Below are positions 27,685 to 37,367 of a stretch of DNA of 64,000 nucleotides, one piece after another. The translations under genes and the position numbers were made by a program. Under the pieces are notes generated by a model, which was not told the DNA's origin, made no database searches, and saw only the letters and a program-made list of their open reading frames with translations. The stretch's first letter is position 1, and each line of letters starts with the position of its first letter. Source of the DNA: Acidovorax radicis N35 (lineage in GTDB: Bacteria > Pseudomonadota > Gammaproteobacteria > Burkholderiales > Burkholderiaceae_C); the NCBI RefSeq assembly GCF_000204195.1, contig NZ_AFBG01000018.1:124001-188000 (forward strand), written 5' to 3'.

Positions 27685-30249
27685 ATGGCAAGAGAGAACA
27701 ACCCCGAAAAGGCAGACACGTTGGGCAAGCGCTTGGGGATGCTGTTGTTCAGCGCGCTCTTCGCGCTGGCCTTTGGCCTGGGGGGATACTTCGCGGGGCT
27801 TCAGCCCCTGGTGCAAACACTCCGTGCGGCGCTGGAGGTGCACAGCTGGCAACCGGTGGTGGCACAGGTGCTGGGCTCCGAGCTCAAGCGCCATACGTCC
27901 AGCGATGGCACCACCTACCAGGTGCACGCCCGTTACCGCTACGAATTCGGGGGGCGGCAGTACGAAGGCACCCGGGTGGGACTCGACTCCGAAGTCGGTG
28001 CCGACAACATCGGCGACTGGCACCAGCGCTGGCACGGGCTGCTGCAAAGCGCCCAGTCCCGTGGGCAGCCCATCACCATCATGGTCAACCCGCAGGTGCC
28101 CTCGCAGGCCCTCATCGACCCGTCCATCCGCTGGGCGCTGCAGATGTTCCGCGTGCCCTTTGCCCTGGTCTTCACCGGCGTGGGGCTGGCGGCGGCCTGG
28201 ATGTTCCTGCACACCCTGCTGCGCCTGGTAAAGGGGGCGGAAGACGTGGAGGAGGGCGCCTCGCCCACGCCCCAGCCAAAGGCCTCTGCCGGCACCTCGG
28301 CGGGCGCCGCCTGGTTTTTCACGCTCTTCTGGTGTGGCATCGCCTTCCCCATGGCTGGCATGCTCTGGACCAGTGGCAGCGCCCCCTGGTACGCCAAGGC
28401 CTTCATTTCGATCTTCGTCATGGTTGGCCTGGGGCTGGTGGCCTTGTCGGTGCGCCAGACCCACCTGGCCTGGCGCTATGCCGGTGCGGCCCTCAGCGTG
28501 CAGCCCGCACGGCCGCGCGCAGGGCACCCGGTCGAGGTCGCGCTGCTGCTGCCCGAGCGGGCCGCCACCCACCAGCAGGAGCAAAGTCCGCAGCTGCGCC
28601 TGGCGCAGTACCGCGTGGACGAGTCAAGCTCGGGCTCGCCCGAGCGCTGCGTGGAATCCTTCACAGAGTCGGCGCGCTTGCAGCCCGCGGCCGATGGGGG
28701 GCTGCGGCTGGTGGCACGCTTCGATGTTCCTGCCGATGCCCCCCCGCACGGCGCGCAACGCTCGGGCGAGCGCGTGGACTGGCGCCTGGAGCTGCTGCAC
28801 AGCCCTGGCGGCACGGCGGAGCTGACCTATGACTTGCCCGTGCAGGCCGCACCGCAAACCTTTGCCAGCGAACTGCCCGACCGCTTTGACCGGCGCGCTG
28901 CCTGGAAGCTGGTGACGCCGATTGCACCCCTCAGCGAGCACGGGGAGGAAAGCGAAGACTCGTTGCCTCTGCCCCCTTCTGTCACGCTGCAGGAAGCGCC
29001 CCACGCCTGGCACTACGCATTCAGCCAGACCGGCTGGCGCTGGGCCGCTGGCCTGGTGCTCGCTGGGCTGGCGCTGGAGGCCGCCATCAACGGCCGCCTG
29101 GGTACCCATGGGCTGGTACTGCCGCGCTCCTTCATGGCGGCTACGGCGTGGTGGGTCTTGGTGGCCTTTGCCCTGCATGCCGCCACACGCCGCTGGGCGC
29201 TGTCCGTGCAGGACAACGGCATCACTGTGCACCGGCACTCGTGGCTGTGGACCCGCACCCAGACGCTGCCGGGCCAGGCCAGCCAAAGTTTCGTGCACAA
29301 GCTGCTGTACGCGACCGGCAGTGGTGCCAGCGAGCACCCTTATTCCGCGGTGTATGCCCGCGGAGCCGACGGCACTCTTGTGCGGATCACGCCCGGCCTC
29401 AGTGGTGGCGGTGCCGCCACCGCCGTGGGCCAATCCATCGCCCAAGCCTGGGCGCACCGCCGGGTCCATTTCAGCCCCGGGGCACAACGGCGCGTGCGGA
29501 CTGGGCAGTCGCGCCCGGCTTGGGGTGCACTGCTGCTGGCCGCTGTGCTCGCAGGGTGGATTGGGGGGCCACCGCTTGCAGGCCTGGCACGCCCAGCACC
29601 GGCCGGGAAAGTGGCTGCGCCCGCTGCCCCAACGCCACCCACCTCTTATTCCGCTTTAGACGGCCCGCTGCTCGACGCACAGAACGCGGATGATGCCCGG
29701 GCCCTGAGCGCAGCCCTGGCCGCAGGCGCCAACCCCAACCTGCTCGCACCCAGCGGCTCGTCCCTGCTCATGCTGGCGGCCCATCGGGGGCAACTGGAGC
29801 ACATCGAACTGCTGCTGCGTGCAGGCGCCCTACCTGACCTGCGCCAGACGCAGAAAGACAGCGAGCGTGGCGACACCGCACTGTTGCGAGCCTTCTACGG
29901 CGGCCACCTCGCTGCCGCCCAGCGCCTGGTGCAGGCCGGGGCCAGCCTGGCAGCCCGCAACCGGTGGGACTGGGGGCCGGTGCACATGGCGGCGCAGAGT
30001 GGTTGTGTCCCCTGTTTGCAGTGGTTGTCCGAGCAAGGGCAGTCTCTGGACGAGCCCGCGCCCGCAAGCCGGGGCGAGACGCCGGCGATGCTGGCCGCCG
30101 CCAAAGGGCGCATCCAGGCCCTGGAGTGGCTGGAGGTGCGGGGCGTAGACCTTTGGCGTCAGGACCCTTACGGCAAGAACGCGCTGGATTGGGCGCGGTT
30201 TGGCAAGCAGCAGGACGCGGAGCGCTGGCTGGTGCAGCGCCAGCGCTGA
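27685..30249 (+). CDS. DUF3592-like membrane protein fused to C-terminal ankyrin repeats
   Basis: This 854-residue protein has no assigned function. The N-terminal third looks like DUF3592: a transmembrane helix (about residues 18-40), an extracytoplasmic beta-rich segment with YQVHARYRYEFGGRQYEGTR, and another helix near 150-175. Two more helices follow around 205-255, then a long soluble beta-rich part, a helix pair near 445-490 and a last helix near 610-630. After an Ala/Pro-rich hinge, about residues 655-850 contain ankyrin-like repeats (DARALSAALAAGANPNLLAP, SLLMLAAHRGQLEHIELLLR and three or four more). The start ATG follows GGAGGGACATCC. The ankyrin part probably binds a protein partner; which side of the membrane it faces is unclear. 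Confidence 0.85.
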   Translation: MARENNPEKADTLGKRLGMLLFSALFALAFGLGGYFAGLQPLVQTLRAALEVHSWQPVVAQVLGSELKRHTSSDGTTYQVHARYRYEFGGRQYEGTRVGLDSEVGADNIGDWHQRWHGLLQSAQSRGQPITIMVNPQVPSQALIDPSIRWALQMFRVPFALVFTGVGLAAAWMFLHTLLRLVKGAEDVEEGASPTPQPKASAGTSAGAAWFFTLFWCGIAFPMAGMLWTSGSAPWYAKAFISIFVMVGLGLVALSVRQTHLAWRYAGAALSVQPARPRAGHPVEVALLLPERAATHQQEQSPQLRLAQYRVDESSSGSPERCVESFTESARLQPAADGGLRLVARFDVPADAPPHGAQRSGERVDWRLELLHSPGGTAELTYDLPVQAAPQTFASELPDRFDRRAAWKLVTPIAPLSEHGEESEDSLPLPPSVTLQEAPHAWHYAFSQTGWRWAAGLVLAGLALEAAINGRLGTHGLVLPRSFMAATAWWVLVAFALHAATRRWALSVQDNGITVHRHSWLWTRTQTLPGQASQSFVHKLLYATGSGASEHPYSAVYARGADGTLVRITPGLSGGGAATAVGQSIAQAWAHRRVHFSPGAQRRVRTGQSRPAWGALLLAAVLAGWIGGPPLAGLARPAPAGKVAAPAAPTPPTSYSALDGPLLDAQNADDARALSAALAAGANPNLLAPSGSSLLMLAAHRGQLEHIELLLRAGALPDLRQTQKDSERGDTALLRAFYGGHLAAAQRLVQAGASLAARNRWDWGPVHMAAQSGCVPCLQWLSEQGQSLDEPAPASRGETPAMLAAAKGRIQALEWLEVRGVDLWRQDPYGKNALDWARFGKQQDAERWLVQRQR

Positions 30250-30322
30250 CGTGAGCGCTGGCCTCAATCAAAAGGTGGTCGGGGGAGGGTCCCAGGCGGT
30301 TGAGTGCCGCTTCTGTGGTGTT

Positions 30323-30387
30323 TGCTATAAATTAAATAGCAAACAATGATTTCCTTCAAGCGCTGGCGGCCAATTTTGCTTGAAATC
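30323..30387 (+). repeat. Dispersed hairpin repeat, copy between the ankyrin gene and regA
   Basis: GCTATAAATTAAATAGC is a small perfect inverted repeat (GCTAT/ATAGC), followed by TTCAAGCGCTGGCGGCCAAT, the right half of the family. It lies between two convergent genes and may act as a two-way terminator. Confidence 0.7.
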
Positions 30388-30415
30388 CTAGGACTGGCCC
30401 GGTTTCGGCAGCCGC

Positions 30416-30973
30416 CTAGCGGACCTGTTTTTTCTCCAGCTTGCGGGTGAGGGTGCGGCGGTGCATGCCCAGGCGCCTTGCTGCTTCCGAGAGGTTGAAA
30501 CCGGTTTCGGCCAGCACTTCGTTGATGCGCTCCCATTCCAGCGTCTTGATCGAGCTGGAGCGGTTGGTCAGCTCCACCTCGGTGTTGCCCGCCTTCAGGC
30601 CAAACGCGGCCTCGATGTCGTCGGTATTGGACGGCTTGGCGAGGTAGTGGCAGGCGCCCAGTTTCACGGCCTCCACGGCGGTGGCGATGCTGGCAAATCC
30701 GGTCAGCACCACGATGAGCATGCCCTCGCTGGCGGCATGCAGCTTCTGCACGCAGGCCAGGCCCGACGCTTCCCCCTTGAGCTTGAGGTCCACCACCGCA
30801 AAGCCGGGCGTGTGCTGTGCGAGCAGGGTTTCGACCTCGGGCAGGCTGGCGGCCTGCAGCACGCGGTAGCCACGCCGTTCGAACGAACGGGCGAGCGTGC
30901 GGGCAAAGGCCTCGTCGTCTTCCACGATCAGGAGCAGGCGTTGCGCGGGTTCTTCTTCGTCGGTAGGGCTCAT
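30416..30973 (-). CDS. regA: Redox response regulator RegA/PrrA/RoxR family
   Basis: This 185-residue response regulator partners the sensor encoded just upstream. The receiver domain has the acidic pair in LLIVEDDEAF (Asp19-Asp20), the phosphorylated Asp62 in FAVVDLKLKGEASG, the conserved Thr in VVLTGFASIATAVEAVKLGA, and Lys113 in YLAKPSNTDD. The C terminus is the RegA-type Fis-like helix-turn-helix (NLSEAARRLGMHRRTLTRKL). Family members control respiration and other energy pathways by redox state. It is the last gene of an apparent cyo-SURF1-regB-regA operon and lies 4 bp after regB. Confidence 0.94.
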   Translation of the reverse strand: MSPTDEEEPAQRLLLIVEDDEAFARTLARSFERRGYRVLQAASLPEVETLLAQHTPGFAVVDLKLKGEASGLACVQKLHAASEGMLIVVLTGFASIATAVEAVKLGACHYLAKPSNTDDIEAAFGLKAGNTEVELTNRSSSIKTLEWERINEVLAETGFNLSEAARRLGMHRRTLTRKLEKKQVR

Positions 30974-30977
30974 GGCG

Positions 30978-32306
30978 TCAGGCTTTGGCTTCAGGCAGTG
31001 TGATCGCCGCCAGCGGCAGCTCGATGGTCACTTCGGCGCCCCCTTCAGGACGGTTGCGCGCCGCCACGCTGCCACCCAGCGTGCGTGCCACGTTGAGCAC
31101 AAGGTACAGGCCCAGCCCACCCCCGGGGCGGTTTTTGGAGGACTGGTAGGGCGTGCCCAGCTTGGCCAGCATGTCGGGGGCAAAGCCAGGCCCTGCGTCG
31201 GTCACCGTGATGCACAGTGCATCGGCGTTGCGGGTGATGGCCAGGCGCACCCAGCCGGGCGAGGCATCGCGTGCATTGTCCAGCACATTGAAAACCATCT
31301 GCTGTAGCGTGGTGTCCGACACCATGGGCGTATCCGCGCCGAAGTCGTTGTCGTAGATGAACTGTGGCATCGACCGGGTGCTGTGCCATTCTTCGGCCAG
31401 TGCATCGACGAAGGTGCGCACGGTGGTCTGCATGGAGGCTTCGCCACGTGTCTCCCCGGCCGAGAGCAGGATGCCGCTCACGATGCTCTTGCAGCGTTGC
31501 ACCTGGGCCTGCATTTCGTCGATGTCTTCCTTTAGCGCGGGGTGGGCCGCAAGCTGCTTGTCGTGCTGCCAGTCTCCCAGGATCACGGCCAGCGTGGACA
31601 GCGGCGTGCCCAGCTCGTGGGCCGCGCCCGATGCCAGCAGGCCCATGCGCACGATGTGCTCTTCTTCCACGCGGCGCCTGCGTGCTGCGGCCAGGCGCGC
31701 ATCGCGTTCGCGCAGGTTCAGGTTGATGCGGGTGATGAAGACCACCACCAGCGTGGCGTTGAGCACAAAGCAGACCAGCAACCCGATGACATACAGACTC
31801 GACAGCCCCTGGTGCAGGTCTTGCGGCAGCGCGAGGGGCATGTGGTGTGTGGCCAGCACCCCAAAACACAGCAGCGTGATGATCACGATGGACCAGATGT
31901 AGGCGCCGCGCAGCAGCACAGCTCCCAGCGTGATCTGCAGCAGGTACAGAAAGACGAACGGATTGCTGGTGCCACCGCTCAGGTACAGCTGCACCGTGAG
32001 CACCGCCACATCGATCAGCAAGGCCAGAAACAGCTCAACATTGCGCACCACCACACCGGTGCGCAGCCGCAGCAGGCTCACCACGTTGAACACCGCCAGG
32101 CAGCCCACCACCAGCAGCATCTCGCGCACGGGCAGCGTGAGGTTCAGGCTGTAGTGCGCCATCTCGATGGTGAACACCTGCCCGACGACGGCAATCCAGC
32201 GCAGTTCAATCAGCTGCTGCAGGTTCTTGATGCCTGCGGCGGCGTCGGCCGAGCGCGTGTTGCGCTGCGGTAGGGCTGCAGCGGTATCAGGGCGAAGGGT
32301 GGTCAT
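30978..32306 (-). CDS. regB: Redox sensor histidine kinase RegB/PrrB/RoxS family
   Basis: This 442-residue membrane kinase has about six hydrophobic segments in its first 200 residues. GGTSNPF (residues 111-117) is the RegB quinone-sensing motif. The H-box is GLLASGAAHELGTPLSTLAV with phospho-acceptor His230. Cys272 in QRCKSIVSGIL matches the redox-active Cys of RegB, which forms disulfides under oxidation. The ATP lid carries NVLDNARDASPG and GGGLGLYL. The ATG at 32306 overlaps the end of the SURF1 gene by 20 bp, indicating coupled translation. All known sensing residues are intact. Confidence 0.94.
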   Translation of the reverse strand: MTTLRPDTAAALPQRNTRSADAAAGIKNLQQLIELRWIAVVGQVFTIEMAHYSLNLTLPVREMLLVVGCLAVFNVVSLLRLRTGVVVRNVELFLALLIDVAVLTVQLYLSGGTSNPFVFLYLLQITLGAVLLRGAYIWSIVIITLLCFGVLATHHMPLALPQDLHQGLSSLYVIGLLVCFVLNATLVVVFITRINLNLRERDARLAAARRRRVEEEHIVRMGLLASGAAHELGTPLSTLAVILGDWQHDKQLAAHPALKEDIDEMQAQVQRCKSIVSGILLSAGETRGEASMQTTVRTFVDALAEEWHSTRSMPQFIYDNDFGADTPMVSDTTLQQMVFNVLDNARDASPGWVRLAITRNADALCITVTDAGPGFAPDMLAKLGTPYQSSKNRPGGGLGLYLVLNVARTLGGSVAARNRPEGGAEVTIELPLAAITLPEAKA

Positions 32307-33105
32307 CGGAGGTGGTGGTGTGGCCGGCAAGGCCGCGCAGGCGGCGCTCGTAGCGTGCCACATACCAGCCAGCGCCGGCAACCATGAGGGCGAGGCCATA
32401 CCAGGTCAGCGCATACACGAGGTGGCTGTTGTGAAAACGGACCACGGTCATGCCGGCACGGGGCCACTTTGAGTCCGGTGCCGCGCTGTCCGTCGCCGTG
32501 CCTGTGGGGCCCGGAAGGCCCGCATCCACGAAGAAGGGCGCAGCCTGGGGCAGCTTCAGTGCCTGGCCAATGGCCGCTACATCGCGCGAATACCAGCGCT
32601 GTTGCAGGGGGTCGTTGCTCCGCAGAAATCCGCCTCCTGGCTCCGTCATGCGCAGCAAGCCCTGCACCGTGGTGGATCCGGGCACCGAAGTGGGCGGGGG
32701 CGCGGCAAGCCACTGTGCGCGCTGGTCCTGGGGCACGAAACCACGGTTCACCAGCACCTGGCTTCCGTCATCCTGCTGCAGGGGGGTCATGACCCAGAAG
32801 CCCGCTCCCAGCTCGGTCACAGCCTGGGTGAGCACGGTCTTGTCGCCCAGCCATTGGCCGTGCAGGGTGACGGGCAGGTATTCATGATCGGCGGCATTCA
32901 CCCCGGGCCAGTCTTGGGAGGTGGGCGAGGGAGTGGGGGCTGCGTGCACACGCTGCTCGACGCGCTCCATCAGGGTGAGCTTCCACGTGCGGCGCTGAAC
33001 CTGCCAGGTGCCCAGCGCCAGGAATCCCAGAAACAAAGCGATGCCCACCAGCGCGAGCACCGCCTGGCGCAGCCGCCGGGCCGTGGCGCCCGGGGCAGGG
33101 AGCAT
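32287..33105 (-). CDS. SURF1 family cytochrome oxidase assembly protein
   Basis: This 272-residue protein has the SURF1 layout: an N-terminal transmembrane helix (LVGIALFLGFLALGTWQVQR, where GTWQVQRRTWK is the family signature), a periplasmic middle with LVNRGFVPQDQRAQW, and a C-terminal helix (YALTWYGLALMVAGAGWYVA). SURF1 helps insert heme into heme-copper oxidases, best known for aa3 enzymes. Here it follows cyoD by 8 bp and so probably serves the bo-type oxidase. The ATG at 33105 is preferred over an upstream TTG. Confidence 0.9.
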   Translation of the reverse strand: MLPAPGATARRLRQAVLALVGIALFLGFLALGTWQVQRRTWKLTLMERVEQRVHAAPTPSPTSQDWPGVNAADHEYLPVTLHGQWLGDKTVLTQAVTELGAGFWVMTPLQQDDGSQVLVNRGFVPQDQRAQWLAAPPPTSVPGSTTVQGLLRMTEPGGGFLRSNDPLQQRWYSRDVAAIGQALKLPQAAPFFVDAGLPGPTGTATDSAAPDSKWPRAGMTVVRFHNSHLVYALTWYGLALMVAGAGWYVARYERRLRGLAGHTTTSDDHPSP

Positions 33106-33113
33106 GCCAGGTG

Positions 33114-33539
33114 TCAAGGCCTGGAGTGCCCCGGCGCTTCATGCGCCGGGGGCGTGGGTGTGGGATGCTCGGGCATCATGTTCGCGTTCATGTGGAACAT
33201 GACCCACAGCGTGCCGCTGATGGCGATGGCCACAAACACCACGGTGAAGATGGTGGACAGCAGGGTCCAGCCGCCTTCGGCTTTGCCGTTCATGTGCAGG
33301 AAACACACCATGTGCACCAGGATCTGGATCACGGCGAAACCGCCCAGCACCAGCACGGCGGTGTTGCGGTCGGCGATCACCTTGGCCATGACCAGCCAGA
33401 ACGGGATGGCCGTAAGGATGATCGAGAGCACGAAGCCAACCATGTAGCCCGAGAAGGTGCTGTGTGGGCCGTCATCACCGTGGTGATCGTCGCCATGCCC
33501 ATGGGCATCGTGTGCGTGTGTTGTGTGTTGTGCGCTCAT
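33114..33539 (-). CDS. cyoD: Cytochrome bo ubiquinol oxidase subunit IV
   Basis: This 141-residue subunit has three transmembrane helices (STFSGYMVGFVLSIILTAIP; LVLGGFAVIQILVHMVCFLH; LLSTIFTVVFVAIAISGTLW). CyoD assists CuB binding during assembly. The first 25 residues are strikingly His/Asp-rich (for example HAHDAHGHGDDHHGDDG), more than in E. coli CyoD, and could bind metal. It starts directly at the stop of cyoC. Confidence 0.94.
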   Translation of the reverse strand: MSAQHTTHAHDAHGHGDDHHGDDGPHSTFSGYMVGFVLSIILTAIPFWLVMAKVIADRNTAVLVLGGFAVIQILVHMVCFLHMNGKAEGGWTLLSTIFTVVFVAIAISGTLWVMFHMNANMMPEHPTPTPPAHEAPGHSRP

Positions 33540-34175
33540 TTACAGCACCCCCATCAGGTACACGAAAGTGAAGACACCGATCCAGACCACGTCCAGAAAA
33601 TGCCAGAACATCGACAGGCACATCAGCCGGCGCGTGTTGGCAGGGATCAGGCCGTGTTTGCCGATCTGCACCATCAGCACCACCAGCCAGATCAGGCCGA
33701 AAGTGACGTGCAGCCCGTGGGTGCCCACCAGCGTGAAAAAGGCCGACAGGAAGGCGCTGCGCTGGGGCGTGGCGCCCTGGTGGATGAGGTGGGCGAACTC
33801 ATAGAGTTCGAGGCCCAGGAAGCACAGGCCGAAGAAGCCTGTGACGGCCAGCCACAGCAGCGTGCCTTTCACATCCTTTTGCTGCTTGCGGAGCATGGCA
33901 AAGCCGAAGGTGATGGACGACAGCAGCAGGAAGGCCGTGTTGACGGCCACCAGCGTCAGATCGAACAGCTGAGCGCCGGTGGGGCCGGCCGCATAGCTGC
34001 GGCCCAGCACGCCGTAGGTGGCAAACAGGGCGGCGAAGATGAGGCAGTCGCTCATCAGGTACAGCCAGAAGCCCAGGGCGGTGCCGTTTTCGGGATGGGG
34101 CTCGTGCGCGAGGTGGTAGTCGCGCGGGGCCGGGGCGCTTGCGGCGGCGCCAGCGTTGAGGCGGAGTTCAGACAT
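33540..34175 (-). CDS. cyoC: Cytochrome bo ubiquinol oxidase subunit III
   Basis: This 211-residue five-helix subunit stabilises the quinol oxidase core. Motifs include [20 protein letters not shown] and [23 protein letters not shown] text, with [20 protein letters not shown] at the C terminus. The ATG at 34175 overlaps the end of cyoB by 8 bp; an upstream in-frame start would lengthen the overlap and was not chosen. Confidence 0.95.
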   Translation of the reverse strand: MSELRLNAGAAASAPAPRDYHLAHEPHPENGTALGFWLYLMSDCLIFAALFATYGVLGRSYAAGPTGAQLFDLTLVAVNTAFLLLSSITFGFAMLRKQQKDVKGTLLWLAVTGFFGLCFLGLELYEFAHLIHQGATPQRSAFLSAFFTLVGTHGLHVTFGLIWLVVLMVQIGKHGLIPANTRRLMCLSMFWHFLDVVWIGVFTFVYLMGVL

Positions 34176-36171
34176 GGCGGGCCAATTGGAGTGTGCGGGC
34201 TTTTTCTGTGGCAATCACGTCGGATGCCGGGATGTAGAAGTCACGCTTGTAGTTGAACGTGTGGATGATCGAGGCCAGCAGCAGCATCGCAAACGACACG
34301 CCCGCGAGCAGCCACATGTGCCAGATCAGTGCAAAGCCGAAGGCCAGCGACAGGGCCGAGATCACGGCGCCCGAGCCAGTGTTGGCGGGCATGTGGATGG
34401 GCGCAAAGCCGGTGAGTGGGCGCTGGTAGCCGTGCTTCTTCATGTCCCACCACGCATCGATCTCGTGCACCACGGGGGTGAAGGCGAAGTTGTAGTCAGG
34501 CGGTGGCGACGAGGTGGCCCACTCCAGCGTGCGCGCATCCCACGGGTCGCCCGTGTGGTCGCGCAGCTGGTCGCGCTTGAGGTAGCTCACCACAATCTGG
34601 ATCAGGAAGCAGGCAATGCCCGCAGCAATCATCGCGGCGCCGATGGCGGCGATCACGAACCAGATCTGGAGGGACTGGTCTTCAAAGTGGTTGGCACGGC
34701 GCGTGACGCCCATCAGGCCCAGCACATACAACGGGCCGAACGCCACCCAGAAACCTACCACCCACAGCCAGAAGGAGCGCACGCCCCAGGTGCGGTCGAG
34801 CTTGTAGCCAAAAGCCTTGGGGTACCAGTAGTTGATGCCGGCAAACAGGCCGAACAGCACGCCGCCGATGATCACGTTGTGGAAGTGGGCGATCAGGAAC
34901 AGGCTGTTGTGCAGCACGAAGTCGGCCGGGGGCACGGCCAGCAGCACGCCGGTCATGCCACCGATGGCAAAGGTCACCATGAAGGCCACGGTCCACATCA
35001 TGGGCAGCTCGAAACGGATGCGGCCCTTGTACATGGTGAACAGCCAGTTGAAGATCTTCGCGCCCGTGGGGATCGAGATGATCATCGTCGTGATGCCGAA
35101 GAAGGTGTTCACGCTCGCGCCCGAGCCCATCGTGAAGAAGTGGTGCAGCCACACCAGGTACGACAGGATGGTGATCACCACCGTGGCGTAGACCATCGAG
35201 GTGTAGCCGAACAGGCGCTTCTTGCAGAACGTGGCCACCACTTCGGAGAAGATGCCGAAGCAGGGCAGGATCAGGATGTACACCTCGGGGTGGCCCCAGA
35301 TCCAGATCAGGTTCACGTACAGCATGGCGTTGCCGCCCAGGTCGTTCGTGAAGAAGTTGGTGCCAACATAGCGGTCCAGCGACATCAGCACCAGCGCGGC
35401 CGTGAGCACGGGGAACGAGGCCACGATCAGCGCGTTGGTGCACAGGGCGGTCCAGGTGAAGACGGGCATCCTCATCAGGTTCATGCCGGGTGCGCGCATC
35501 TTGATGATGGTGACGATCAGGTTGATGCCCGAGAGCGTGGTGCCCACCCCCGCAATCTGCAGGGCCCAGATGTAGTAATCGAGCCCCACGCCGGGGTCTT
35601 GCGCCCCCAGGTTGGACAAGGCCAGCCAGCCGGAGGTGGAGAACTCGCCCAGGAAGAGCGACACCATCACCAGGATGGCACCGGCTGTGGTCATCCAGAA
35701 GCTGAAGTTGTTGAGGAACGGGAAGGACACGTCGCGCGCGCCGATCTGCAGCGGCACGAGGTAGTTCATCAGGCCCGTGACCAGCGGCATGGCCACGAAG
35801 AAGATCATGATCACGCCATGGGCGGTGAAAATCTGGTCATAGTGGTGGGGCGGCAGATAGCCCATGTTGTCGCCAAAGGCCATGGCCTGCTGCAGGCGCA
35901 TCATCACGGCGTCGGCAAAGCCGCGCAGCAGCATCACCAGCCCCAGGATCATGTACATGATCCCGATCTTCTTGTGGTCGATGCTGCAGATCCAGTCGCG
36001 CCACAGGGTGCCCCACAGGCGGAACTTGGTGATGGAGGCCATCACGGCCAGGCCACCCAGCACAGTGGCGATAAAGGTCCACAACACGATGGGCTCGTGT
36101 GCCATCGGTATGGAATCCCAGGTGATTCGGCCCAGGGCCCAATGGGGTGCGGTAACAGGTGCGGAGGACAT
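34168..36171 (-). CDS. cyoB: Cytochrome bo ubiquinol oxidase subunit I
   Basis: This 667-residue heme-copper subunit reduces O2 and pumps protons. Signature regions include the low-spin heme ligand region in ITAHGV-type text ([20 protein letters not shown]), the CuB/His-Tyr segment [20 protein letters not shown] with the His and cross-linked Tyr, the pair of histidines in [12 protein letters not shown], and the last heme ligands in [20 protein letters not shown]. Length and residues are those of an active oxidase. The ATG at 36171 has GGAG upstream (AAGGAGTCT lies ahead of it on the plus-strand text). Confidence 0.97.
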   Translation of the reverse strand: MSSAPVTAPHWALGRITWDSIPMAHEPIVLWTFIATVLGGLAVMASITKFRLWGTLWRDWICSIDHKKIGIMYMILGLVMLLRGFADAVMMRLQQAMAFGDNMGYLPPHHYDQIFTAHGVIMIFFVAMPLVTGLMNYLVPLQIGARDVSFPFLNNFSFWMTTAGAILVMVSLFLGEFSTSGWLALSNLGAQDPGVGLDYYIWALQIAGVGTTLSGINLIVTIIKMRAPGMNLMRMPVFTWTALCTNALIVASFPVLTAALVLMSLDRYVGTNFFTNDLGGNAMLYVNLIWIWGHPEVYILILPCFGIFSEVVATFCKKRLFGYTSMVYATVVITILSYLVWLHHFFTMGSGASVNTFFGITTMIISIPTGAKIFNWLFTMYKGRIRFELPMMWTVAFMVTFAIGGMTGVLLAVPPADFVLHNSLFLIAHFHNVIIGGVLFGLFAGINYWYPKAFGYKLDRTWGVRSFWLWVVGFWVAFGPLYVLGLMGVTRRANHFEDQSLQIWFVIAAIGAAMIAAGIACFLIQIVVSYLKRDQLRDHTGDPWDARTLEWATSSPPPDYNFAFTPVVHEIDAWWDMKKHGYQRPLTGFAPIHMPANTGSGAVISALSLAFGFALIWHMWLLAGVSFAMLLLASIIHTFNYKRDFYIPASDVIATEKARTLQLARHV

Positions 36172-36236
36172 AAGGAGTCTCTTTGATATGCCGGTGCCCG
36201 CGTGCGCGGCTGCCGGCATGGCAGGTCAAGGGCGGA

Positions 36237-37292
36237 TCATTGGGCGGAGTTGGCGCGCGGCGCGTGGCGTGCTTCCAGGCTCGCCACCACCTGGGCGGCG
36301 TTCTGCGAGGTGCACACGTCCTGCGGCAGGTTCAGGCCCACAGCGCGCACATAGGCGTCGCCACCGTTCTCGTCGATGGCCATCATGTGGTGCATGCACA
36401 TCTTGCCGTCCTCGACGCAGCGGTTCAGCACCTTGTCGTACAGGCCGTCTTCCACGCTGGCAAAGCGCTGCACGGGGTCCCGCTCGCTGGGCTTGGCCAG
36501 ATCCATGTAGGTTTTGCGCGTGAGTGGCTTGCCTTCGGACTTGTTTCTGGCCACCCACTGCTCGAAGTCGCCCTGGCTTAGGCCGTGGAACTTGAAGGTC
36601 ATGCCCGAGAAGCCCGTGCCGCTGTAGTGCGAGGACATTCCCTTGTACACGCCTGGTTGGTTGATCACGGCGTTCAGCTCGGTCTGCATGCCGGGCATCG
36701 CGTAGATCATGCCCGCCAGGTCCGGCACGTAGAACGCGTTCATCGTGGACGTGGCCGTGAGCTTGAACAGGATGGGGCGGTCGATCGGCGCGGCCAGTTC
36801 ATTCACCGTGGCAATGCCCAGTTCGGGGTAGAAGAACAGCCACTTCCAGTCCATGGCCACCACCTGCACCTCCAGGGGAGTGGATTGGGCGTCCAGCGGT
36901 TTGGTGGCCGAGATGCGGTCCAGGGGGCGGTAGGGGTCGAGCTTGTGGGTGCCGATCCAGGTCAGTGCGCCCAGGGCGATGATGATCAAGAGCGGCACGG
37001 TCCAGATCACCAGCTCCAGCGTGGTGGAATGGTGCCAGTCGGGGTCGTAGTCGGCCTCGGTGTTGGCGGTGTTGTTCTGGCGGTATTTCCAGGCAAACCA
37101 CAGGGTGAGAGCGATCACCGGCACGATGATGATCAGCATCAGCAGCGTGGCCTGGATGACCATGTGCCCTTGCTGGGCAGCGATGTCGCCGGCAGGATTG
37201 AGGACGACCGCCTTGCTGCAGCCGGCCAGGCTGCCCAGGGCAGCCATGGCGGCGAGCCAGGCAGGCACGCGGGGTAAAGGTAGTTTGGACAT
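36237..37292 (-). CDS. cyoA: Cytochrome bo ubiquinol oxidase subunit II (lipoprotein)
   Basis: This 351-residue subunit begins with a lipoprotein signal; the lipobox is SLAGC with Cys25. Two transmembrane helices follow (VIQATLLMLIIIVPVIALTL; ELVIWTVPLLIIIALGALTW), then a periplasmic cupredoxin domain (VQVVAMDWKWLFFYPELGIA; GTGFSGMTFKFHGLSQGDF). The CuA-binding cysteines of cytochrome c oxidases are absent, as expected for a quinol oxidase. The C-terminal 60 residues include a Cys and Met/His-rich patch (DGKMCMHHMMAID) of unknown role. The start is ATG 37292. No cyoE (heme O synthase) follows in this cluster. Confidence 0.95.
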   Translation of the reverse strand: MSKLPLPRVPAWLAAMAALGSLAGCSKAVVLNPAGDIAAQQGHMVIQATLLMLIIIVPVIALTLWFAWKYRQNNTANTEADYDPDWHHSTTLELVIWTVPLLIIIALGALTWIGTHKLDPYRPLDRISATKPLDAQSTPLEVQVVAMDWKWLFFYPELGIATVNELAAPIDRPILFKLTATSTMNAFYVPDLAGMIYAMPGMQTELNAVINQPGVYKGMSSHYSGTGFSGMTFKFHGLSQGDFEQWVARNKSEGKPLTRKTYMDLAKPSERDPVQRFASVEDGLYDKVLNRCVEDGKMCMHHMMAIDENGGDAYVRAVGLNLPQDVCTSQNAAQVVASLEARHAPRANSAQ

Positions 37293-37367
37293 GGGGCAGG
37301 CGCAACCGAGGCGTTTAAGGGTAAACGCGGATAACGAAGTGCCGTCGAATGTAATAGCTCTAGCTTT

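Noticed and set aside
24884..27691. Very long open frame (935 codons) on the minus strand opposite acnB
   Set aside because: It is a shadow of GC-rich codon bias in acnB. The product has no coherent motifs and is extremely His/Gly/Val/Gln-rich, as complementary frames of such genes are.
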